Assembly (NCBI GenBank): GCA_041675905.1
Contig: JBAYSX010000033.1
Span: 1 to 7,441 of the forward strand
Direction of reading: 5' to 3'
DNA: 7,441 nucleotides
DNA from: Sandaracinobacteroides sp041675905
GTDB lineage: Bacteria > Pseudomonadota > Alphaproteobacteria > Sphingomonadales > Sphingomonadaceae
Position 1 is the first letter of the stretch; each line of letters begins with the position of its first letter. Positions 1 to 5,505 of the stretch are shown piece by piece. The notes under the pieces were generated by a model that saw nothing but the letters and a program-made list of their open reading frames with translations, did no database searches and had not been told where the DNA came from. Both the position numbers and the translations under genes were made by a program.

Positions 1-90
1 ATCGCAGCGATGGACCCCGGCGTCTTCGCTGCGGCTTCGGACTATGCGAAAGCGTATTTTCCGAAAACCAGTCTGGCGCGCGCCGCATGA
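1..90 (+). CDS. C-terminal end of an unknown protein (partial)
   Basis: The first frame is open from base 1 to the TGA at 88-90 and gives the last 29 residues of a protein whose start lies outside the window. The tail is alanine-rich, with a short aromatic stretch (DYAKAYF) and ends in LARAA. The stop overlaps the ATG of the next gene in an ATGA, the same junction used repeatedly through this operon, which supports it as a real coding end. Too little is present to assign a family. Confidence 0.6.
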   Translation: MAAMDPGVFAAASDYAKAYFPKTSLARAA

Positions 91-257
91 ACCGCCGTCA
101 GATCGCCAAGGACAATGCTCGCAAGGCCGCTCTTATCCAGCGCCTCAAGCAGCCCAATCCGCCGACAAGCATCGCCTCACTGGCTGCCAGCTACGGACTG
201 CCGGAAACAGAGGTGGCCCGCATTCTCCGTGGCAACGGAGTGACGGCCCATGGCTAG
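87..257 (+). CDS. Small helix-turn-helix-like phage protein (56 aa)
   Basis: This 56-residue frame starts at an ATG that overlaps the previous stop (ATGA at 87-90) and ends at a TAG overlapping the next start by 8 bases. The N-terminal third is basic (RRQIAKDNARKAALIQRLK). Residues 27-52 look like a helix-turn-helix: TSIASLAASYG as the first helix and turn, then a second helix ending RILRGNGV. The same pattern (TSIA, A, YG, P, L, G at matching positions) recurs in the second repeat of the 223-residue protein at 838-1509, so the two are probably related DNA-binding modules. I see this similarity directly; DNA binding is inferred. The role could be early gene regulation. The exact family is not recognised. 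Confidence 0.6.
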   Translation: MNRRQIAKDNARKAALIQRLKQPNPPTSIASLAASYGLPETEVARILRGNGVTAHG

Positions 258-561
258 CGCATTCGACGAGCTGGATCCATTCGATGCTGAGTATATCCGC
301 AAGCGATTTCTCGCGGGCGACGCGATGTCGGACATCCGCGCCGAATATCGCGATGGCGACAAGTTCACCTTCTCCCTCAAACGGATGCGGGAAATGCGAG
401 ACGAGGTTTTCGAGCCGCTAATTTTCAACCCCGATGCAGTCAAGGAACTGGCTAACGGTGCAGTCCTGAACCCGCTTGAAGTAGTCCGATATCGCCGCCG
501 CACAGGCAGAAAGCCACGCATGGCGCGTCCAGGTCCTACGCAGATCGAGATGTTCGCATGA
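250..561 (+). CDS. Hypothetical phage protein, possible HTH and clamp-binding tail (103 aa)
   Basis: This 103-residue protein begins at ATG 250, overlapping the preceding gene by 8 bases, and ends in the ATGA that starts the next gene. The N-terminal half (about residues 6-50) is helical and charged; residues 21-40 (LAGDAMSDIRAEYRDG) resemble the first helix of the HTH units in the 838-1509 protein. The C-terminal third is basic and Arg-rich (RYRRRTGRKPRMARPG). The last six residues are QIEMFA. QIEMF at 98-102 fits the loose beta-sliding-clamp-binding consensus QL(S/D)LF, and its place at the extreme C-terminus is typical for such motifs. The motif is short and could be chance. No family is recognised; a role in replication or regulation is inferred only from position. 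Confidence 0.6.
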   Translation: MASAFDELDPFDAEYIRKRFLAGDAMSDIRAEYRDGDKFTFSLKRMREMRDEVFEPLIFNPDAVKELANGAVLNPLEVVRYRRRTGRKPRMARPGPTQIEMFA

Positions 562-713
562 GCACGCAGGCCCTTCACGAAATCGAGGAAGAGCTTGCCG
601 ACCTCTCCTATGATGCGGACGACTACGACATGGATCTTGGCGACAAGTTGCGTGGAATCTCTCGCAGGATCGCCGTCGAAGTTGAGCGGATCAAGTTGGA
701 GAAGCCCGCATGA
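558..713 (+). CDS. Small acidic hypothetical protein (51 aa)
   Basis: This 51-residue frame is tied to both neighbours by ATGA overlaps (558-561 and 710-713). It has 14 Asp/Glu against 7 Lys/Arg, with most acid residues between positions 8 and 29 (HEIEEELADL, then DADDYDMDLGD). The C-terminal half is a predicted amphipathic basic helix (RGISRRIAVEVERIKLEK). There are no cysteines and no membrane segment. The acid-rich half could mimic DNA or act as a protein-binding surface, but that is speculation. It directly precedes an equally small and very basic peptide, which makes a pair with opposite charge. I do not recognise a family; the double overlap is the main evidence that it is a real gene. 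Confidence 0.55.
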   Translation: MSTQALHEIEEELADLSYDADDYDMDLGDKLRGISRRIAVEVERIKLEKPA

Positions 714-841
714 CCTGGCTCTCCATCCGCTTCTGGTGGTTCCGCTGCTGCATCAAGTTCTGGTGCAAGCGCCACCTTGTCCGGCCTGTTCTCAAATGGG
801 CTTCCCGCCATGGGATGATCGCGGGGAGAGCGAGGACATGA
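710..841 (+). CDS. Tiny basic, tryptophan-rich peptide (43 aa)
   Basis: A 43-residue frame linked to both neighbours by ATGA overlaps (710-713 and 838-841). It contains ten Arg/Lys and no Asp or Glu. It also has five Trp (3, 9, 10, 18, 30), three Phe (8, 11, 17) and three Cys (13, 14, 19), most of them within the first 20 residues (SIRFWWFRCCIKFWCKR). Such a composition is seen in membrane-active cationic peptides and in small inhibitors or nucleic-acid binders, but no family is recognised. The N-terminal segment is too charged for a normal transmembrane helix. The gene is short enough that it could be missed by gene callers; its placement in an unbroken chain of overlaps supports translation. 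Confidence 0.5.
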   Translation: MTWLSIRFWWFRCCIKFWCKRHLVRPVLKWASRHGMIAGRART

Positions 842-1509
842 CCTTCGCCCGCCGATCCATGCCCGCCGACTTCGCGCACTTCGCGCAGGGCAAGTCCGTC
901 AAGCAACTGCGCGCCCACTATCGGGCGGGGGCATCCACCGTCACGCGCTGGCTGGCGCAGAGCGGGATCAAGCCGATTCGGACGCATCACGATATACCCG
1001 CCGATCTGGCCGAGCGCGCTAAAGCCACGTCCATCGCCGACATGGCGCGGCACTACGGCATTCCGCCGTCAACGCTGCGCAAGATGCTTAAGCGCGAGGG
1101 GATCAAGGCGGCGCTTCACGAGTTCAGGCGGTTCGATGTTCCTGCCGACTTTGCCGAGCGCTGCGCCGAACTCACGCGCACCGCGCTCGCGCGGCATTAC
1201 GGGCGCTCCTATGAGGTTGTCGCTCGCTGGCTGGCTGAAACGGGCCTGACCCCTCAAGCTTATGTCCCGATCTATAACCGCCCCAAGCTGCGCTACGTGC
1301 GCTCGCCCGGTCACAGCAATGTGGCGACGGTCAAGCGCGACACCGGGCCGGAGGAAATGGCCGCCGAGGCGCTGCGCCGCTTTGCCCCGGTCTATCGCTG
1401 TGACGAGCAGGGGCTGGCTGCTCAATACGGTAAGCTCTGGCGGCTCGGTAACATCATCATCGATGGCGATGAATTGATTGCGCGGGCCGCGCGGAAGGTG
1501 GCGGCGTGA
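838..1509 (+). CDS. Triple helix-turn-helix repeat protein (223 aa)
   Basis: The start is the ATG at 838, which overlaps the previous stop and has a GAG/GAGGA-rich stretch just upstream. An earlier in-frame ATG at 595 would overlap two other genes and is less likely. Three 37-residue units lie at residues 8-44, 53-89 and 101-137. Each opens with (M/I/V)PAD(F/L)A, has a central helix ending in HY(G/R), and ends with a second helix (TRWLAQSGI, RKMLKREGI, ARWLAETGL). This is the layout of tandem HTH domains. A C-terminal module (about 171-223) holds VYRCDEQG and GKLWRLGN followed by DELIARAARK, a type of segment common in small alphaproteobacterial phage proteins. DNA binding is inferred from the repeats. 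A regulator of early transcription or an origin-binding protein is plausible. The GTG of the next gene overlaps the stop (GTGA). Confidence 0.75.
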   Translation: MTFARRSMPADFAHFAQGKSVKQLRAHYRAGASTVTRWLAQSGIKPIRTHHDIPADLAERAKATSIADMARHYGIPPSTLRKMLKREGIKAALHEFRRFDVPADFAERCAELTRTALARHYGRSYEVVARWLAETGLTPQAYVPIYNRPKLRYVRSPGHSNVATVKRDTGPEEMAAEALRRFAPVYRCDEQGLAAQYGKLWRLGNIIIDGDELIARAARKVAA

Positions 1510-1859
1510 GCAAGTATTCCGCCAAGAAGACGCCTTGCGCACACGGTCACGTTCACGACAGCAAGATCGAAGCTGCGCGCTGCAATGACCTGCACGGCCT
1601 TCAGCAGACCGGCAATATCTCGCGGCTCGAAATGCAGCCCGAATTTCGGATCAGCATCGATGGCCGTCACGTCTGCACCTATCGCGCCGACTTCGCTTAT
1701 TTCGTCTCTGACTGCCGCATTGTCGAAGATGTGAAGGGCGTCCTTACGCCTGTCTACCGGCTCAAGAAAAAGCTGGTTGAGGCGATGCACGGTGTTGTCG
1801 TTACGGAATACCCCCCGCGCAACCGTAAGGCGCGCAAGAGCCGGAAGGTGGCCGCATGA
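1506..1859 (+). CDS. DUF1064-family phage protein, nuclease-like fold (117 aa)
   Basis: This 117-residue protein starts with GTG at 1506 (GTGA overlap) and ends in an ATGA with the exonuclease gene. It matches the DUF1064 family from memory: N-terminal HDSKIEAARC, then EMQPEFRI, then YRADFAYF, VEDVKGVLTPVYRLKKKL and a closing VVVTEYP. These give the order of a PD-(D/E)XK nuclease core: Glu22, Asp62, Asp75-x-Lys77, plus Tyr84 and Lys87. DUF1064 is found mostly in phage replication regions and I recall it as part of the PD-(D/E)XK group; its activity is not well defined, and a Holliday-junction or structure-specific nuclease is a guess. An odd feature is Cys11-x-His13-x-His15-x-His17 just before the first motif, which might bind metal. 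The C-terminus is basic (RNRKARKSRK). Confidence 0.8.
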   Translation: MSKYSAKKTPCAHGHVHDSKIEAARCNDLHGLQQTGNISRLEMQPEFRISIDGRHVCTYRADFAYFVSDCRIVEDVKGVLTPVYRLKKKLVEAMHGVVVTEYPPRNRKARKSRKVAA

Positions 1860-2623
1860 ACGCCTTCGCAAAACATGGCATCGACCATTTGTCGGCCAGT
1901 TCAGTCAATCTCTTCATCAGCCAGCCAGCACTGTGGTGCGCGTCCTATCTGATGAAGAAGCGCCCCCCGGTCGGTCCTGCGGCACATCGCGGCACGGCCA
2001 TCGAATGCGGCGTCGAAGCCGGATTGTTCGATCCCGATCTGCCCGTCGCTGAATGCCAACGAATTGCCCTGGAGAAATTCCATACGCTGACGCGCCTCTC
2101 GGCTGATTCCCGGATCGAAAAGGAACGCGAGGTCATCGCCCCTTCGGTCGATATCGCTCTGGCCGAACTGCGCCAGTATGGATTGCCCGCGAAACCGGAC
2201 GATGGTCGCCAGCACAAGATGGAAGCGACGCTGGACGGCGTGCCGGTTCCGGTCTGGGGCTATCTCGATTTCTTCTGGCCGGATCATGGAATTATCGGCG
2301 ATCTCAAGTCCACGGCGCGCATTCCGTCCGAGATCAGCGATGCTCATGCCCGTCAGGGCGCGCTCTATACCCGTCACGGATCGAACCTTCAGGTTCGCAT
2401 GGCCTATGTCTCGGCGAAGAAGATCGCGGTCTATGTCGTCGATGATATAGTCGCGCACATCGCTTCGTTCACGCGCGCTGCGCAGGCCATCGAGCGCCTA
2501 CTCTCACTGAGCGACGATGGCGAATTTCTTACCCGCTGCCTCGCGCCCGATCTCTCCAGTTTCTACTGGGGAGACGCCTCGGCGCGCCGGATCGCGGCTG
2601 AAATTTGGGGATCGGCGTCATGA
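1856..2623 (+). CDS. PD-(D/E)XK exonuclease, RecB/Cas4-like (255 aa)
   Basis: A 255-residue phage nuclease of the RecB/Cas4-like PD-(D/E)XK superfamily. The N-terminal LSASSVNLF...PALWCASYL (12-32) matches the opening of such nucleases. The core follows in order: HRGTAIE (44-50, motif I position), GYLDFF with Asp138, GDLKST with Asp149-x-Lys151, and QGALY (Gln167-x-x-x-Tyr171), the RecB-family QxxxY motif. All expected metal-binding and catalytic residues are present. The cysteine set for a Cas4/AddB iron-sulfur cluster is not: Cys28 near the N-terminus has no group of three partners at the C-terminus. The likely role is resection of DNA ends for phage recombination, acting with the SSB-like protein two genes downstream. 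No RecT, Bet or Erf annealase is in the window. Start at ATG 1856 is set by the ATGA overlap. Confidence 0.87.
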   Translation: MNAFAKHGIDHLSASSVNLFISQPALWCASYLMKKRPPVGPAAHRGTAIECGVEAGLFDPDLPVAECQRIALEKFHTLTRLSADSRIEKEREVIAPSVDIALAELRQYGLPAKPDDGRQHKMEATLDGVPVPVWGYLDFFWPDHGIIGDLKSTARIPSEISDAHARQGALYTRHGSNLQVRMAYVSAKKIAVYVVDDIVAHIASFTRAAQAIERLLSLSDDGEFLTRCLAPDLSSFYWGDASARRIAAEIWGSAS

Positions 2624-2766
2624 TCCACGGCCCCAACTGCGATTGGCATCTCGACCAATATCCCTGGGAATGCACCTGCGGGGCGATTCCCCACCAGTTC
2701 TCGCCAGAGCGGCGGAAGGCACCTGCTGGGCCAGACCAGCAGATTCAACGAGTGAAGAGGAAATAG
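2620..2766 (+). CDS. Small Cys/His protein, possible zinc knuckle (48 aa)
   Basis: This 48-residue frame starts at the ATG overlapping the exonuclease stop (ATGA at 2620-2623) and ends at TAG 2764-2766, two bases before the SSB-like gene. The N-terminal half has Cys7-x-x-His10 and Cys18-x-Cys20 in the context CDWHLDQYPWECTCG, a plausible set of four zinc ligands. The C-terminal half is basic and Gln/Pro-rich with no clear fold. The ribosome-binding site for the next gene lies within its last codons, so translation here would pass over it. Small zinc-binding proteins of this sort are common between phage replication genes, but their function is mostly unknown. The assignment rests on the overlap and the Cys/His pattern. 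Confidence 0.55.
   Translation: MIHGPNCDWHLDQYPWECTCGAIPHQFSPERRKAPAGPDQQIQRVKRK
2748..2760 (+). promoter_or_regulatory. Ribosome-binding region of the SSB-like gene (13-bp element copy 1)
   Basis: ACGAGTGAAGAGG, with the Shine-Dalgarno GAAGAGG ending 8 bases before ATG 2769. It fixes the start of the SSB-like protein at 2769 rather than at the in-frame ATG 2517. The same 13 bases occur at 3447-3459 before the primase-helicase gene. Confidence 0.75.
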
Positions 2767-2768
2767 TT

Positions 2769-3398
2769 ATGGCTTTCATGGCAAACCCCAACAGCGGCGG
2801 CGAAGGCGGCTTCAAGGTCTACGTCAAATACAACGCAAAGGCCGGGCGCTGGTATACCAAGAAGGACGAGAAGGACGCGCCGGAGTTCGAGGTCACCAAC
2901 ATGACCGCGATCTTCGACATGGATAATATCAAAACCGGATGGTTCCTGTTCGCAGCCGGAACGGCTCCTGCAAAGACCTTCGATCCGTCGCTGACCGAGG
3001 CTGCTCCAAAGCCGGGTGACGGTTTCAAGCGTGGCTTTGAAATCGACCTGTTCAGCGAGAAAAACCTGCTCGGCGTTCGGGAGTTCGCTTCGACGGCCGG
3101 TGTCGTGATCGAGGCGATGAATGCGCTCCACGATCATTGGCTTTCCGACAAGGCCAGCCACCCCGGCAAGCTGCCGGTGGTGAAATGCGTCGGTGTCATT
3201 CCGGTCACCGGGGCGCATGGCACGAACTATCAGCCTCAGCTTGAAATCGTGAGCTGGGCTGATCGGCCTGCCGAACTGAACGGTGCTGCAAAGCCCGCAT
3301 CGGCTCCTGCCGAGGAAAGCAAGGCCCCACCGGCTCATACACCGCCGCCCGCTGCCAAGGCTCCCGAGCCTGCAACTGCGGACGACGTTGAATTTTGA
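2769..3398 (+). CDS. SSB-like single-stranded DNA-binding protein (209 aa)
   Basis: The start at ATG 2769 is set by the strong GAAGAGG site 8 bases upstream. The first 165 residues form a mixed alpha/beta domain: FKVYVKYNAKAGRWY near the N-terminus, a TGWFLF strand, GFKRGFEIDLFSEKN, then LPVVKCVGVIPV and PQLEIVSWADRP strands. About residues 171-203 are a Pro/Ala-rich flexible linker. The last six residues are ADDVEF, an acidic tip ending in Phe like the protein-recruiting tail of bacterial and phage SSBs. Linker plus tip is the SSB architecture; the core does not look like canonical E. coli SSB, so it is probably a divergent phage ssDNA-binding family. It should coat ssDNA made by the upstream exonuclease and the downstream helicase. 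Binding activity is inferred, not shown by a catalytic motif. Confidence 0.7.
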   Translation: MAFMANPNSGGEGGFKVYVKYNAKAGRWYTKKDEKDAPEFEVTNMTAIFDMDNIKTGWFLFAAGTAPAKTFDPSLTEAAPKPGDGFKRGFEIDLFSEKNLLGVREFASTAGVVIEAMNALHDHWLSDKASHPGKLPVVKCVGVIPVTGAHGTNYQPQLEIVSWADRPAELNGAAKPASAPAEESKAPPAHTPPPAAKAPEPATADDVEF

Positions 3399-3405
3399 TC
3401 ACAAC

Positions 3406-3434
3406 GGGAGCCGGTGACACAACCACCGGCTCCC
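3406..3434 (+). terminator. Perfect 11-bp hairpin between SSB-like and primase-helicase genes
   Basis: GGGAGCCGGTG (3406-3416) pairs perfectly with CACCGGCTCCC (3424-3434) around the 7-base loop ACACAAC. It begins 7 bases after the stop of the SSB-like gene. There is no T-run after it, so it is not a classic intrinsic terminator. It may be a partial terminator, an mRNA 3'-end stabiliser that raises SSB-like protein levels over helicase levels, or a protein-binding site. Confidence 0.6.
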
Positions 3435-3446
3435 TACCACCGAAGC

Positions 3447-3459
3447 ACGAGTGAAGAGG
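3447..3459 (+). promoter_or_regulatory. Ribosome-binding region of the primase-helicase gene (13-bp element copy 2)
   Basis: ACGAGTGAAGAGG, identical to 2748-2760. The Shine-Dalgarno GAAGAGG (3453-3459) ends 6 bases before TTG 3466. Because it overlaps the in-frame GTG at 3451, that GTG is unlikely to be the start. Confidence 0.65.
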
Positions 3460-3465
3460 TTTCAA

Positions 3466-5505
3466 TTGGCCACCGTGGTAGCGCCTTTTATCGAACCGGA
3501 TAGCGAGACGATCAAGGCGCATCTCGATGCCCTGTTTTCACCCTGCGCGGACGAATATCCGCAAGGGCTGATCGAACTGCGCTATGGCGACGGCTTCACC
3601 AGTGCCTATTTCAACACGCGCCCCGAAGGGATCGCCGAAGCCGCCAGCTTCGCCGCGAACCGCAACCGGGAAGGCGCGAACGTCTATGTCGGCGTCAATC
3701 CGCGCAAGCCCGGAACCAAAGGCCCCGCGCGCGACGAAGACATAGCCATAGCATTCTGGCATTTCGCCGATCTGGACGATGCCGAAGCCGTCGAGATGGC
3801 CGGGCAGCGCATGAAGGCGCTCCCGCCGACGATGACCGTCACGACCGGCATGGAGCCGCATCGCCGTCCGCATCTTTATTGGCAGCTTGAAGAGCCGGTC
3901 GGCAACATGACGGCCTGGACCGAGCGCCAGCGCGGTATCGCCAGCCATTTCAATGGCGACGCCGTAATCAATCCCTCGCGGATCATGCGCCTGGCCGGGA
4001 GTGTCAATTATCCGCCCCAGCACAAGCTGGCGCGCGGATACCGGATGGAACTGACGAGCCTGCGCACGCAATTCAGTGACGAACGCGAGCCGGTCGCTCC
4101 CGATGAAATCGCAACTGCCTATCCGGTGCGACAATCATCCGAAAAGCGCGGACAACTGGAAAGCGGACAGACCACGCTGTCGGCCATGCGCGGCACACGG
4201 GTTCAGGATCTGCTCGATGCCTGCCTGAGCGGCAATCAGTGGCACAACAATATGATCCGCCTCGTTGCCCATCTGGCCGGGAAGGGGCGAACCAGCGCCG
4301 AGATACTGGCGCTGGCTGATCATATCACGTTGCCCCGATACACCGTGGATCAAACCCGCAAGGAGATGTTAACTGCCTTACAGGGAGCCCGGTCCAAATA
4401 CGACTTCCCCGAGCCGGATGATAACGTCGAGGCCGAGGAAGCCCAACGCGACGAAGCAGACGCCATCTTTCCGCTGCTCGACCTGGACGAGATAGACAAA
4501 ATTCCGCCGCCGACATGGCTAATCCATGAAATGGTGGCCGAGCATGGCCTTTCGGTGATCTACGGCGATCCGGGTGCGGGCAAATCGTTCATCGCGATAG
4601 ATATGGCTCTGCGGATCGCATACGGCCTCGATTGGCACGGCACGCCGACCAAGCAGGCCGGTATTCTCTATATCGCCGGTGAGGGCGCAATTGGCCTCGC
4701 CAAGCGGATCAAGGGCTGGAAGCGCGAGCACGCGCTGGAAGGAGTCGACGCTCCCTTTTTACTGCTCCCTATCGCAATCCATCTGCTCGACGAAAAGAAC
4801 CGGGCCAAGCTCCTGCGAACCATCACCGCCGCCACAGAGCGGGCTGGTTTTCCAATCGGTCTTATCATCATCGATACGGTCTCTCGCGCCCTCGCTGGGG
4901 CTGACGAGAACGGCCAGGAGGCCATGAGCGCCTTTGTCGCGGCCTGCGATGAAATCCGCATTCATGCCGGTGGAGCCGTGCTCGGTGTCCATCACAGCGG
5001 CAAGGACAAGGAAAAGGGAATGAGGGGCAGCACCGTCCTGCTGGGCGGCTGCGACGCTTCGATCAGGATCACGAAATCCGATAAAATAGTCACGCTGAAA
5101 ACAGAGAAGCAGAAAGACGCCGAGGAAGCAGAACCGATCTACATGGAAATGAGGAAAGTGGCCTGGGCAACAGGACTTGAGGAAGAGCAAAGCACGCTGG
5201 TGCCGTTCCGTTCGGAGGCGTCGGCACAACCGGACAAGCAGGAAATATCACGAGAAGCAGTCTACGAGATACTGAAACTGATCGACGAGAAATGGCAAGC
5301 CGGTTCGCCTCTCTCGCCTCATCCGCAGGCGAAGCGAACAGGGTCATTCGCTCCTTCGGTGATCTCGGCGAGGTTCGATATCAGCCACAAGATCGCGAGC
5401 GATTATATCGAATCCTGGCAGACAAACGGCATCATCGGAATGGAGCAGATTTCTTCGCATTCAAAGGTGAAGGGGCTCCGCGTGCTCGATTGGATCATGC
5501 CATGA
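3466..5505 (+). CDS. Primase-helicase fusion (RepB-like primase + RepA-like ATPase, 679 aa)
   Basis: Two replication enzymes are joined here. The N-terminal part (about 1-230) has the archaeo-eukaryotic-primase signature: FADLD (Asp102, Asp104), PHLYW with His136, and Asp165 followed by NPSRIMRLAGSVNYP (Arg172, Arg175). This matches RepB/plasmid-phage-type primases. A helical linker (about 241-310) resembles the helical region after such primase cores. The C-terminal ATPase is RepA-like (AAA_25): Walker A GDPGAGKS at 367-374, AGEG soon after, Walker B LIIIDT with Asp470, HHSGK at 509-513, and MRGST (Arg520). The end (about 631-679) looks like a winged helix. It probably unwinds and primes phage DNA at its own origin. 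I prefer the TTG start at 3466, which sits 6 bases after GAAGAGG; the GTG at 3451 would lie inside that site and add 5 residues. The stop overlaps a further ATG. Confidence 0.88.
   Translation: MATVVAPFIEPDSETIKAHLDALFSPCADEYPQGLIELRYGDGFTSAYFNTRPEGIAEAASFAANRNREGANVYVGVNPRKPGTKGPARDEDIAIAFWHFADLDDAEAVEMAGQRMKALPPTMTVTTGMEPHRRPHLYWQLEEPVGNMTAWTERQRGIASHFNGDAVINPSRIMRLAGSVNYPPQHKLARGYRMELTSLRTQFSDEREPVAPDEIATAYPVRQSSEKRGQLESGQTTLSAMRGTRVQDLLDACLSGNQWHNNMIRLVAHLAGKGRTSAEILALADHITLPRYTVDQTRKEMLTALQGARSKYDFPEPDDNVEAEEAQRDEADAIFPLLDLDEIDKIPPPTWLIHEMVAEHGLSVIYGDPGAGKSFIAIDMALRIAYGLDWHGTPTKQAGILYIAGEGAIGLAKRIKGWKREHALEGVDAPFLLLPIAIHLLDEKNRAKLLRTITAATERAGFPIGLIIIDTVSRALAGADENGQEAMSAFVAACDEIRIHAGGAVLGVHHSGKDKEKGMRGSTVLLGGCDASIRITKSDKIVTLKTEKQKDAEEAEPIYMEMRKVAWATGLEEEQSTLVPFRSEASAQPDKQEISREAVYEILKLIDEKWQAGSPLSPHPQAKRTGSFAPSVISARFDISHKIASDYIESWQTNGIIGMEQISSHSKVKGLRVLDWIMP

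Noticed and set aside
131..139. TTATCCAGC near 133 as a DnaA box
   Set aside because: Two mismatches to TTATNCACA, single copy, and inside a coding region.
595..837. Upstream extension of the triple-HTH protein to ATG 595 (304 residues)
   Set aside because: It would overlap most of two other genes, the extra residues are unlike a folded domain, and the ATG at 838 has the operon's usual ATGA overlap.
2517..2768. ATG 2517 as the start of the SSB-like protein
   Set aside because: It overlaps the exonuclease end and the 48-residue gene, while ATG 2769 has a strong ribosome-binding site.
3451..3465. GTG 3451 as the start of the primase-helicase
   Set aside because: This GTG is part of the Shine-Dalgarno region GTGAAGAGG, which is correctly spaced for TTG 3466; no separate ribosome-binding site precedes GTG 3451.
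5292..5501. Frame open from 5292 through the repeat array as a 143-residue gene
   Set aside because: It lies inside the winged-helix end of the primase-helicase in another frame and has no ribosome-binding site; only the part from 5502 was kept, with low confidence.
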